A stretch of 64,000 nucleotides of DNA, taken from the NCBI GenBank assembly GCA_039707655.1, contig CM077676.1:183206936-183270935 (forward strand), read 5' to 3'. Source of the stretch: Elymus sibiricus (lineage: Eukaryota; Streptophyta; Magnoliopsida; Poales; Poaceae). Shown one piece after another: positions 12,441-23,247 of the stretch. Under the pieces are notes generated by a model. It worked only from the letters and a program-made list of their open reading frames with translations. It made no database searches and was not told the DNA's origin. The position numbers and the translations under genes are program-made. How positions within the stretch are numbered: the stretch's first letter is position 1; each line of letters begins with the position of its first letter.

Positions 12441-14543
12441 AACTCATTGCTTGTCCTCAAGCAATTCAGTTTATAAACTGAAAGTGATAAAGAAAACATT
12501 TACAAACTCTTTTGTTTTTGTATCCGTATATAAGTTTAAATAGTAACCAAGTTTTCAGCAAAGATCATGAACTAACCATGTAAATGATAACACTTAGGAC
12601 TCACATTTACTCATATCAATGTTATAATTAACTAGCGAGCAATAATAACATATCTCGGATGCCAACAATTTATCAAAACAATCATGATATAATATAGTAA
12701 CATGGTATCTCGCTAGCTCTTTCCAAGACCGCAAAACATAAATGCAGAGCACCTCTTAAGTTCAAGCAGCAACTAAACATTGTTATTCAGGGTAGAAGAG
12801 ATCCAGTCATGAGCATATCCAACATTAACTAGACTCAATGCATGTTAAACTAAGAATGACAATTGTGCTGTCAAAGTTAGTGCTTGAATAAGAAGGTGAT
12901 GACTCAACATTAAAAGTAAATAGAATGGCTCTTCGGAGAGGGAAGCAGAGATTTGCAGTGGTGGCAGAGCTCAGAGCTTAAAACAGAGATGAAAAAAAAA
13001 TGAGTGGTATGCTTTTCCTGTCAACGTCACGACAAAGGATTTCGATATCTTCCATGCTAAACACATTATAGGCGGTTCCCATGCAGAAAGCTAAAGGTTT
13101 ACTCCCCCACAACCATACAAACACAAGCCAGGGCTAGCCGAATCCTCGGGTGCCCTCCAAACAATCAACTTTCTAGGGGAAGTTTGTTTATTATATTTTC
13201 TTTGTTTTTTGATTAAAAGGACTAGGCATCCCAATTACCAGCCTCTCTCGTGCAATGAAAAGTGAATAAACACCCATCTTGAGAGTCACCCACTTAGCAT
13301 AGAAGATATCGATGGCCCCGTCGCTCCATGAGCGGTACGGGCACACAAAACAGATGTTTATTTGAATGATTAGAGATGGCACATGAAAATTTACTTGGAA
13401 CAGCAGGGTAATACCATATATAGGTAGATATGGTGGACTCTCTTGGAACAACTTTGGGTTTAAGGATTTTAGATGCACAAGCAGCATTCCCGCTTAGTAC
13501 AGGCGAAGGCTAGCAAATAGATTGAGAAGCGACCAACTAGAGAGCGACAATGGTCATAATCATGCATTGCGAATATTTAACATTGGTTATGAGCATGAGT
13601 ATGATATAAACACCCTGAATATAAATATCTTGAAGGCTGCATTGGTTTTGGATCAACTACATGTGTTAACATGTGCTAAGTCAAGCCACTTGAATTCTTC
13701 AGAGGAGGATACCATCCTAACATACCATATCATAATCATTTCAATGCATGTTGACACTCAAGATAAATCATTATTCACTCCTAGCTACCTAAGCATGGCA
13801 TGAGCAACTATAATCTCTAATTGTCATATGTTTACTCATAATATGCTGAATCAAGGGTACAGAGTTAACATATTTATAAAAACAAAAACAAGGAGAGTTC
13901 ATACCAGCTTTTCTCTGCCACAGTCACTTCGCCAAATTATCATCACTATTGCCTTTCACTTGCATGACCGAATGATGTGAAAATAATAATAGTGCAAGAG
14001 TGCCGTGGACTGAGCTGAAATCTGCAAACAATTTACTCAAAGGAGAAGACAAGGAAATATTTGCCCCTTCGTTAGATCAACAATAAAGCATATGAGCGCC
14101 ACTCAATAGTTCTAACATAGTCTTCTCCATACGATGACTCAACAAAAAGAAAAGAAATTCAGAGAAACACACTAAAATATTTTTGGAGTTTTTAGTTTTT
14201 CTGAAGGAAAACAAATGAAAGAAGAAAAACGAAAAGCGAGAAAAACTATTTACACGGGAGAACTCCCAACAAGCAAAAGAAGAAATGGGAAATCTTTTTG
14301 GGTTTTCTTTTAATACTACTACTAGCTAACTAACAAAGAATGAAAAACCAAAAAGGGTCGAGAAATATTTTTTGGTTTTTCAAAGTTTTTCAAACACACA
14401 AAAGAAAAGCAAAATAGAGCTAAATATGGATACACAATGAAAGCAATGAACACCGACAAGTGGAATGAATGTGTGATGCATGAATGTAATGTCGGCGAGA
14501 ATGCGTACTCTCCCAAGCTTAGGCTTTTGGCTTAGCTTGGTAA
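12441..14543. other. Non-coding internal region of the nested element
   Basis: AT-rich sequence downstream of the gag-like ORF. It carries no supported gene, only short ORFs with no family features. A second CCCAAGCTTAGG-type purine motif lies at about 14510-14525. Confidence 0.6.
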
Positions 14544-15524
14544 TCACCAGCACTGGTCGGGATAATAGTCATAATGATAGCTCGATGTGGCGTTCCATGC
14601 TGCCTCCTCAGCAAGACGGGCAGCCTCAATTCTCTCGTTGTACTCATGAGCCTCATACTCATAGACAAACCGCCTTTGTTTGTTCTAAAAATCAAAGAGA
14701 CCAGGCGCAGGCAAAATAATAGAGACATCACGGTATTTATCGAATATCAGGTTATAATCATATTCGTTAGTCTCATACTTAATAAACTCGTGGCATTGCA
14801 TCGCCTCAAAATCTAAGTACTTATTATGTAGTATCGGATCATTGGGCCTGGGGGAGACCCCAAGTTTTGCAGCTACGCGAGAGGCATAAATCCCTCCATA
14901 TAATTCACCATTACCCGCGTTTCGGCTGAGCCGACGTGCAATAATTGCCCCAAATTTATAATGTCCACAATCATGTAAAGTAGCATGAATAATGCTCAAA
15001 TCAGGAGCACAAAGTGCACTACAGTCATGCTTTCCAACAATACATCTCTCATTAAAAGTTGCAAAGTTGTGAACAGCAGGAAAATGAATGCTTTTTATTC
15101 TAGCTTGTGTCACACCCCTATCTTCACCATTGCAAAGACCACTAAGAAATGCCTCATAATCAGATTTCCGTGGTTCGGCAAGGGAACCCCAATACAGGAT
15201 TTTGCATGCTTCACAAAATTCTTCTAGAGACATACTATGTGAGCGCTCATAGAGGTCAAATAAAACTCTAGAATTGGAAGAATGATATTTAAATTTTTGA
15301 GTGAATGAATGGGTCAGATGGTAGTGTTGTGTGCACTTATCTATGAGTATATATTGATCAACTTCTTCCTTAACGCCAGAACCTATCATGAAGGTGTCGC
15401 ACGGCCACTGACATGATTTCACCTCGGCACCTCGCACCGAACTTGCCCGTGGCTCAATGTACGCCTGCCATGCCGGCTCTTGGCTAGAGGAACCTTCAGA
15501 GGACCTCCTCGTATAGAAGTTCAT
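14544..15524 (-). pseudogene. Gag-like ORF of a non-autonomous retrotransposon, one premature stop
   Basis: Start ATG is at 15524-15522 (MNFYTRRSSEG). The frame runs through HYHLTHSFTQKFKYHSS, SRVLFDLYERSHSMSLEEF and KFGAIIARRLSRNAG to LPAPGLFDF, where a TAG stands at 14687-14685. The same frame then continues NKQRRFVYEYEAHEYNERIE to a TGA at 14546-14544. The original product was therefore about 326 residues and the TAG is probably a decayed CAG. From memory, this ORF type accompanies TGATACGTCTCC-type LTR elements in wheat; I know no demonstrated function. No protease or RT is nearby, so the element depended on others for mobility. Confidence 0.75.
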
Positions 15525-15946
15525 TTTCCTGAGAGAAAATTTCTGAAATTTTTGGACCACAAAAAGATGTTGACAAAACTTCACAAGATTAATAGCAACT
15601 AATCATATGAGTGCCTAGAGGCTATCAAGCATTCAAACTACTTAGAACCAAATAAATTCAACATGCAAGCTCATTTTCAGTGGCACCAAGAGTAGCAAAA
15701 TAAACAAAATATAATCCATTAGAACAAAAACTAATTGACCAATGGAGGAGTCACATACCAAGGTGCAATCCCCCAAAACAGCTTCGGAAATGGAGCTCCG
15801 AGCAAAGAGATCAAAAATTTTAGTTTTGGAAGCAAAGAACACGAGAGAGAGAGAGAGGGAGAGAGAGAGCTACCATGATTTTTTCTGGAGGAAGGAGAAG
15901 AAGTGGGCAGGTGGATTAAGTGAGTGGGTCCCTGTGGGGCCCACAA
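15525..15946 (-). other. 5' leader remnant of the nested element
   Basis: Non-coding sequence between the gag-like ORF and the inverted repeat. It contains a GA-rich run at about 15844-15870. No primer-binding site could be found, which fits loss of the LTR-leader junction during formation of the inverted repeat. Confidence 0.5.
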
Positions 15947-17424
15947 GGCTCCATCTGACCTAATTCCAAGCCAATAAATTCCGTTTCCCTGAGAAAAAAA
16001 TAAGAGAAGAAGTTTCATTGCATTTTACGATATGGAGCCACCGCCACGTCCTGTTCTTCATCTGGAGGGCAGTTCTGGAGTCCGTTCGGGGCACCGGAGA
16101 GGGGGATTCGTCGCCGGTGTCATCATCAACCATCCTCCATCGAAAATTTCATGATGCTCACTGCCGGGAGTGAGTAATTCCTCCATAGGCTTGCTGGACG
16201 ATGATGGAGTTGGATGAGATTTATCATGTAATCGAGTTAATTTGTTAGGGCTTGATCCCTAGTATCCACTATGTTCTGAGATTGATGTTGCTATGACTTT
16301 GCTATGCTTAATGCTTGTCACTAGGGCCTGAGTGCCATGATTTAAGATCTGAACCCTCTATGTTTTCATGAATATATTCTTGATCCTATCTACTTGTTAT
16401 ATGCACTTGTTATTGTTCTGAACCGTAGATCTCGAGGTGACAATAATTGGGATACTCTCCGGGGATGATTTTAATTCGAGGAGTTAATGTATTCACCATG
16501 TGCTAATGCTTTGTTCTGGTTCTCTATTAAAAGGAGGCCTTCATATCCCTTAGATTTCCTTATGGACCCCGCTGCCACGGGAGGGTAGGACAATAGAAGT
16601 CATGCAAGTTCTTACTATAAACACGTATGACTATATACGGAATACATGACTACATTTAATTGATGAATTGGAGCTATTGTGTATCACTCTAGGTTGTGAC
16701 TATTACATCAATTAAATGTAGTCATGTATTCCGTATATAGTCATACGTGTTTATAGTAAGAACTTGTATGACATCTATTGTCCTACCCTCCCGTGGCAGC
16801 GGGGTCCATAAGGAAATCTAAGGGATATGAAGGCCTCCTTTTAATAGAGAACCAGAACAAAGCATTAGCACATGGTGAATACATTAACTCCTCGAATTAA
16901 AATCATCCCCGGAGAGTATCCCAATTATTGTCACCTCGAGATCTACGGTTCAGAACAATAACAAGTGCATATAACAAGTAGATAGGATCAAGAATATATT
17001 CATGAAAACATAGAGGGTTCAGATCTTAAATCATGGCACTCAGGCCCTAGTGACAAGCATTAAGCATAGCAAAGTCATAGCAACATCAATCTCAGAACAT
17101 AGTGGATACTAGGGATCAAGCCCTAACAAATTAACTCGATTACATGATAAATCTCATCCAACTCCATCATCGTCCAGCAAGCGTATGGAGGAATTACTCA
17201 CTCCCGGCAGTGAGCATCATGAAATTTTCGATGGAGGATGGTTGATGATGACACCGGCGACGAATCCCCCTCTCCGGTGCCCCGAACGGGCTCCAGAACA
17301 GCCCTCCAGATGAGGAACAGGACGTGGCGGTGGCTCCATATCGTAAAATGCAATGAAACTTCTTCTCTTATTTTTTTCTCAGGGAAACGGAATTTATTGG
17401 CTTGGAATTAGGTCAGATGGAGCC
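15947..17424. repeat. Large near-perfect inverted repeat: 719-bp arms, 40-bp spacer
   Basis: The left arm 15947-16665 is the reverse complement of the right arm 16706-17424. Paired positions sum to 33371 at both ends, so there is no net length difference. The arms begin GGCTCCATCTGACC and end AGATGGAGCC. The loop is 16666-16705. Both arms are LTR sequence of the same element, the right arm in the normal orientation. Only scattered mismatches are visible. A transcript through it would fold into a long hairpin. Confidence 0.93.
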
Positions 17425-17690
17425 CTGGGGGGTAGGCGCGCCATGTTGCCTTGTGAGCAGCTGTTGGCCCCCTCCAGTAGATCTTCGTTCAATATTTTGT
17501 ATTTATTCAATAAAAAATCTCCCCAAAGTTTGGTCTGATTCTGAGAACTTTTATTTCTGCACAAAAACAACACCATTGTAGTTCTGCTGAAAACAGCATC
17601 AGTCCAGGTTAGTTTCATTCAAATCATGCAAATTAGAGGCCAAAACAAGAGCAAAAGTGTTTGGAAAAGTAGATACGCGGAGACGTATCA
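16706..17690 (-). repeat. Partial 5' LTR of the nested element
   Basis: 985 bp in normal orientation matching the 3' LTR from its CATCAATTAAATGTAG block to AGACGTATCA. The first roughly 360 bp in plus order, which would adjoin the primer-binding site, are replaced by the inverted copy. Confidence 0.8.
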
Positions 17691-19336
17691 GCCCTCTCCC
17701 CCAGCTGGCTGACTAACCGGCCGAGGGAGGCCAGGCAGCCGGTGAACTTCTGGACGTCCCTCAGGCCGGCTGGCCGGCGCATGCGTTCGATGGCCTTGAT
17801 CTTCTCGGTGTTGGCCTCGATCCCTCGCTCCGAAATGAGGAAACCGAGGACCTGGCTGGCTGGCATGCTGAACACGCACTTCTCCGGATTCAGCTTGATA
17901 TGGAACTGACGAAGGTTGGCGAACGTCTCCTTGAGATCGTCCAGGAGGGTGCGCCTCTCCTTGGTCTTCACCACGACGTCGTCGACGTAGACGTGTACGT
18001 TCCGCCGATCTGCAGGTGGAAGCAACACTACATGCAGCGCTGGAAAGTGGCACCAGCGTTCCTCAGACCGAATGCCATGGTGATATAGTAGAAAGCCTTG
18101 AACGGGGTGATGAAGGCCGTCTTGATCCGGTCGGCCAAGTTGAGCCTAATCTGGTGGTAGCCTGAGTAGGCGTCCAGAAATGACAGGAGCTCGCAGCCGG
18201 CCATGGAGTCGATACCTTGATCGATACAGGGTAGAGCAAAAGGATCCTTGGGGCAGGCCTTGTTCAGGCTAGTGTAGTCGATATACATGCGCTAGGTTCA
18301 ATTCTTCTTCAGCACCAGGACTGGGTTGGCTAGCCACTCTGGGTGAAACACTTCCATGATGAAGTCGGTTGCGAGCAGCCGGGCGATCTCTTCACCGATG
18401 GTTCTTCGCCTCTCCTTGGAGAAGCAGCGGAGTGGTTGCTTGATCGACTTGGCATCTGGCTGTACGTTGAGGTCGTGCTCGGCGAACTCCCTCGGGACAC
18501 CCGGCACGTCTTTGGGGGACCATGCAAAGATATCCCGATTCTCACAGAGGAAGTCAATGAGCTCGCCTTCCTATTTGCTGTGCCCATGACAATGCACTGG
18601 CTTGGGTTGGCTGGGTCCAGCGGGACCCTCTTGGTGTCCTTGGACGGCCGGAACTGTGTCTCGTCAGCTGGCTCCGTCGACTTCGCAGCCGGCATGGCCG
18701 GATCCTCGCACGACAGGGCCATGAGCCGGTCAAGTTGATGCCTCTCTTCGGCGATGACCAGAGACTCGGCCATCTTGGCGCCGGCTAAAGCACACTCGAG
18801 GGACTTCTTGTATTCGCCGGTGATGGTGATGATGCCCTTGGGACCCGGCAGCTTCATCTTCAGTATGCATAGTGGGGCACCACCATGAACTTGGCCAGTG
18901 TGGGCCGGCCCAGAAGCTTGTGGTAGGGGCTATCCAGGTCGACCACCTCAAACCAGATTGGCTCATGGCGGAAGTTGTCCTTGGTGCTGAACATGGCGTC
19001 CAGCCGGATCTTGCCGATGGGGGAGCAGGAGTGCCATGGCACGATGTTGTGGAACACCGTCCGGCTGGGCTGAAGCTGGGTGTCTTTTATCCCCAGCTTG
19101 AGCATGGTGTCACGATAGAGGATGTTGATGCTGCTGCCGCCATAGATCAGCACCCGCGAGAAGCGGTAGGTGAGCCTCTCAGAGGCGAAGGTGGGGTCGA
19201 GGACCAACGCGTAGCCGCCTGGCGTGGGCATCACGATCGGGTGGTCCTCGCGTCCCCAGGTGATGGCCTTCTCGGACCAATGCCTGAACAGGGGGATAAG
19301 GGGATGATGGCATTCACCTTCTGTGTGCGCCTGCAT
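17691..19336 (-). pseudogene. Tat-like Gypsy pol, 5' half: protease and reverse transcriptase, broken
   Basis: Protease region (19336-18860): the usual DGGSS active-site run reads LIYGGSSINILY, so the catalytic Asp is replaced by Tyr. HKLLGRPTLAKF marks its end. RT region: VPREFAEHDLNVQPDAK, HPEWLANPVLVLKKN, then an in-frame break, MYIDYTSLNKACPKDPFALP, FLDAYSGYHQIRLN, another stop after ATFQRCM, and the catalytic motif in VHVYVDDVVVKTKER (YVDD). It ends in LVSQLGERA at the insertion point and continues at 9377. At least three stops or frame changes make it non-functional. It would have copied element RNA into cDNA in cytoplasmic particles. Confidence 0.88.
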
Positions 19337-19474
19337 TGGCTGCGCTTGTCATCGCGCTCGCTGGTGAAGACAACGCAGGCGTGTCCTGGCGGGGGTACTC
19401 ATCGCGGGCGTCGCTGGCTACCGGAGCCGGCGGTGGTGGACGCGGAGGCGGGGGTGGGAGACTATCACCCCGCA

Positions 19475-21277
19475 TCAGCCACTTAGTCCAGCTGCACCGG
19501 CGGGTGGTGTGCGTGGCCGGCTTCGCACCACTGTGGTGCTTGCACGGCACGTCAAGCATCTACTCAAAGGTGAGCTTGGGCTGCCAGGTAGCCTTGTCGG
19601 TTCGCTGTCGCCGGCTACTGCCTGCGTCAGCCGGCTGCTCCTCCTGGACGGCCGCGACTTGCTAACTGCCATAGCGGTTGTCGGGCTGCTCATCCTTCCG
19701 CTAGCCGTGGTTGTTCTGGCGCTGCCTCGGGGAGCCGGAGCCGCCATCTCCAGCCGGCCAGTCTTGGGTCGCCTTGCCGGCTGCGTCGAACCGGATCGAC
19801 ACTCGCATCGCGGAGTCGGCCGTGGCATACTTGTCCGTGATGGCCATGAGTTTTGCCATGGTCACCGGCTCTGTGCGCATGAGCTTGTTCTTGAGGATGA
19901 TGTCGTCCCAGCACCCCACAGTGAAGTACTAGATCGCATGTACCTCATGGACCCCTTCGCAGGAGTTGCGCAGCTCCGTCCACCTGTGAGGTAGTCGTGG
20001 AGGGACTCATCCTTGTCCTCGACGCAGAGGGAGAGCTGGCATGGCCGGCCCAGGCGCTTGTACGTGCCGGTGAAGTTGCGCACAAACGCCTCCTCAAAGT
20101 CCAGCCAGGTATTGACGTTGTTGGCAGGCAGGCTGTTCAGCCAGGTTTGGGCCGAGCCAAGCAGCATGAGGGGCACATAGCGCACCGCCACACGCTTGTT
20201 GCCGCCCGCGATGCCGACGGCCGTGGTGTAGTCGACTAGCCAGTCCTCCAGCTTGGTGACCCCGTTGTACTTGAGGGTGTCGCGGGCCAGCATGGAGCCC
20301 TTGGGAAAAGGCTCCTCACGAATGCGTGGCTCGAAACACGGCGGGCCAGGTGTGCTTTCCTCTTCCATGGCCAAGGACCGCGTCAGTTGCTCGATGCGGT
20401 GGCGGGCGTCCTGCCCGTCGAGGGCCGTGCGGAGCGCCAGGCGGTCGGTTATCACCGGCTGCGGAGCTGGCCCCACAGAAGCCGGCTAGTTCCACCGTGC
20501 AGGTGAGGGTTGCCGTGCGGGCTGGCGGCGAGCTCCGCCAGCCGGCCCATTCACCCGGCTGCTGATAGCCGGCTGGTCGCAATAACTCCGGCTCCGGCTG
20601 CCCTACAACCGGCTTCCACGGCGATGGTCGCCATGTGGGGAAGATGCTTGTTGCATGTGCCGAGGTCCTCCAGCCAACTGGCTGTTGCCAATCTAGGAAG
20701 GAGGCGTCCCTGAGCCGTCACGGGCCGGGCGCGGAGGCGACTCCGGCTACTCCTGCTCCCGGTTTGCGGCGGCTAGGAGGTCACGGACGCGTTGCTGATG
20801 CTGCAGAAGCTCCTCGCCCTCTAGATGTTCTAGCTCGGCGGAGGCCACCTCCGCCGCCCTCATGTTCTTGACGGGGGTGTTTTATGTGGGCCGGTTCGCG
20901 CCCAGCATCTGGCCAAGGGTCCGGCCCCAGCACTGCACTTACCCGAGCCGGCTGGGCCCGTCGATGGCAGGTGTGAGGTCGTGCGTGGTGTTGTACTCAC
21001 GCTGCACGGACTCCATCCGGCGCTGCGCAGCGGCTAGCTCAGTGGCCTCGTCGAGCAGGCGCTTGCGCGCCTCCTCGAGCTCAACCACGGCAGCGCTGGG
21101 GTTGGCACAGAGCACGATGGGCGCGCGCAGGTTCTGCACCGCCGTGTGCAACTGGTTTACGCGGCGGCCACCGGAGCTGGAGCCGATGGTCATTACCTCC
21201 ACGCGAGTGCAGAGATCTGTGACGTCGCTAGAGATGCTGCAGCTGCCAGAAGGCGGTAGGTCGGCGAAGGTGAGCAC
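19475..21277 (-). pseudogene. Tat-like Gypsy gag, broken
   Basis: The N-terminal part at about 21277-20939 is rich in Glu/Arg/Ala (VVELEEARKRLLDEATELA) and probably coiled-coil. The capsid core is 20476-19862, with YNGVTKLEDWLVDYTTAVG, LGSAQTWLNSLPANNVNTWL and FEEAFVRNFTGTYKR, the pattern of the retrotransposon gag domain (PF03732, recalled). The frame shifts after SLHDYLT near 19990. The 19828-19475 frame is Arg/Pro/Ser-rich and may hold the nucleocapsid remnant. The start codon cannot be fixed because the leader next to the 5' LTR is deleted. Confidence 0.75.
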
Positions 21278-21368
21278 CTCGCTGGGTTACTCATCGGAGA
21301 CGACCGCGACGTACAGGCGGTGGCCGTCGATAGGGACGACGGAGCTACATGTAGGGAAGGCGACGCCT

Positions 21369-21867
21369 CTGTGTGTGTGGAATGAGCCGACCCCCTACTC
21401 GGGGGACTCCTAGGAGGCCTTATACTTGGGCCTCCCAGATTACAAAATGCTTGAGAAATGGGGTGGGCCCAACTGCCAGTGACTCTGGCCTCCAGTGGGG
21501 CCCGCCGGCTGCACGGCACTGTAGCCAGTAACATGTGACGTCTGGGGTGGGTGGCACGTCGTCTCCACAGTGCCGGACTATCACGACATGGGTCGCCGTG
21601 GTCAGCGGCACCGGCTGCACTGTAGCCATGCTCTCCGTGACATGGGAGACGTCTTGCTACTGTAGCTGTACAGTTGGATTTGACAAGTGTTGACCTCGCC
21701 GGCTGCCGGCTGCCGCCAACCGGCCCGGCCTTGGCGCCTTGCCCAACCGGCCTCGGGCTAGAGGAGCCGGCCAGAGGGCCCAGCCGGCATGAGGGAGGCG
21801 AGCCGTCCTGATGCTTTGAAAAGTTGACTAGCCTCCTTGAGCCTACCCGGGGGTCATCCCCTTGAAA
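21369..21867 (-). repeat. Truncated 5' LTR of the Tat-like element
   Basis: About 499 bp matching the outer part of 4206-5005. Homology stops at the short GT run at 21369-21379, directly joined to gag leader sequence. The rest of the LTR and the primer-binding site are missing. The outer end reads CCCCTTGAAA where the intact copy has CCCCCCGACA. Confidence 0.75.
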
Positions 21868-22740
21868 TGTAGTCGAGCATGGCAGAGCTTCCGAACAAGG
21901 TATCAGACCGTGGGAATGACGGAAAGCACACGGGTGAGGAGATCCATGGCAACGGCGGCTCGGGCTCGTGTTGGGGAGAAGAGATCGGCGCGAGGGAGAG
22001 GAGGAAGTGAGCTAGGGTTTCGTCGGGGGCTCGGGGGAGGGGCTTGTAGACACCGGGGAGGGTTGGATGGCCGGCACGTGGCTGATTCGCGGAGTGGACG
22101 TGGCGCGCGCGGCCAGTGCGCCCTATGTGAACAGAGGTTGAAGGAGACCTCGGGGTGGGCTGGGCCAGCACTGTAGACCTAGAGCCCAAATGCATAGTAA
22201 GTCTTTTCCCTTTTTCTTTTCTATTTTTCTATTTCTTTCTTTCTTTACTGTTTTGTATTTTCTTTTAATACTAAATGATTTTGGTTATAGATTAAACTTG
22301 TCACATAAATAGTAGGCAAAGTTTTGAGCTAGCCCACCAAGTTTCAATTTATTTTGAAATGTTTAAATATTTGTTGAAATAGAAATGGATCAATTTAATG
22401 CTATTGGTCCACTAAAATAATTGCCAGTGACAATTTGGGCATCCAAATGGAGTTTATATTATTTTTACCAATATTTGGGGATTTTGTGACATATTGTAAA
22501 CATTTTTGTTTTGCTGTTTAAAGAAATAATATTTCTCACTTCAATTTAAATTTGAATTTGAACGAGGTTTGGATCAAGTGAAGTCTAACAAAATTAATTG
22601 TGATGACATGGCACCATTAGCTTGAGTTTACTGTAGCATGACATCAGGGGTGTTACATTATATGCGTGTCCCGCAAACCACGCCGCCACTTCCCGGCTCT
22701 TCCCCCATTGGTTTCCCGCCACCACCGAGTGGCTAGCTAG

Positions 22741-22748
22741 CTATAAGC
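22741..22748 (+). promoter_or_regulatory. TATA-like box upstream of a decayed gene
   Basis: CTATAAGC lies 77 bp before the ATG at 22825, in a region that is not LTR. The spacing suits a TATA box with a short 5' UTR. A similar GCTAGCTATAAA block precedes the second small gene at 32776-32787. Confidence 0.4.
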
Positions 22749-23247
22749 CCCAGGCGGCAACGTCGACGCGCTGTACCGACACTGCGCAACCGCCCATACC
22801 CATACCCATATACATATTCCAAGCATGACAGGTCGCCGAAGCGCTGTCTCCTTCGTCAACCTCGACGAGGAGAACGAGCCGGAGCAGGCCGGAGAGCAAT
22901 AGCGTCATCGGCCAGTGTCGGTGTAGGCGCCACAGCCCATCGGCGATGTCAGCGTGGGCGTGGCGGCCATTTGGCGCACAATGGTCATGATGCAAAGGAC
23001 CCTTGAAGTAGATTTGGCCAGCCATCGCGTAGAAGCGCTAGAGCAGCAATGTCACGGCACGGTCTCACCCCTCGGGCCATTAGCTCTGGTGCCCATCAGG
23101 AGGCTAAAGCTCCGCCAGGAATGGGTAGCAGGAATCTGTGCCGCAGTTGCACAACATCATTTCAGCCGTGATGTCATTGCCGACAGCCGTGCAATCCTTG
23201 ATGACAATAGTCTAGTCGCAAGGCTGGAGCGCGTCCTTGGCGGAGAT

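Larger units (their letters stand above)
9378..17690 (-). mobile_element. Non-autonomous LTR retrotransposon nested in the Gypsy pol (TSD GCCCT)
   Basis: It is bounded by TGATAACCCAC at 9378 and AGACGTATCA at 17690, with GCCCT at 9373-9377 and 17691-17695. On the minus strand the LTR begins TGATACG and ends GTGGGTTATCA. Removing it rejoins the pol frame as ...GERALPMYQL, independent proof of the boundaries. The 3' LTR is 9378-12426 and is split by a solo LTR. The 5' side is rearranged into an inverted repeat (15947-17424). The only coding content is one gag-like ORF and there is no pol. Own length without the solo LTR is about 6.6 kb. Confidence 0.88.
4206..21867 (-). mobile_element. Tat-like Gypsy retrotransposon, decayed, carrying three further insertions' worth of DNA
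   Basis: Reading on the minus strand the order is partial 5' LTR (21867-21369), gag, protease, RT, RNase H, integrase, an antisense ORF on the opposite strand, and the 3' LTR (5005-4206). The order RT-RNase H-integrase defines Gypsy. The antisense ORF between pol and 3' LTR is known from Tat-lineage elements such as Grande and RIRE2. The frames hold many stops and frameshifts, so it is not autonomous. Two later insertions break it: 5893-6752 and 9378-17690, the latter with its own internal insertion. No convincing target-site duplication was found: the left flank is ATAGA and the right flank TGTAG. Confidence 0.8.
1107..22657 (-). mobile_element. 5' LTR of a Fatima-like Gypsy element, split by a nested retrotransposon
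   Basis: The LTR opens in plus orientation with TGTGACGCCCCC at 1107, next to the primer-binding site. The matching outer end is GGGGTGTTACA at 22647-22657, giving the near-palindromic termini usual for these elements. LTR sequence occupies 1107-4205 and about 21868-22657, roughly 3.9 kb in total; the rest is the nested element 4206-21867. The stretch 1107-4205 has no gene: the short ORFs in the GC-rich 3.6-4.2 kb part are overlapping and unsupported. The resemblance of the start to wheat Fatima LTRs is from memory. The other LTR and one target-site copy lie outside the window. Confidence 0.6.

Noticed and set aside
4201..21872. Target-site duplication of the Tat-like element
   Set aside because: ATAGA on the left and TGTAG on the right do not match. 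The 5' LTR end is mutated, so I do not claim a duplication.
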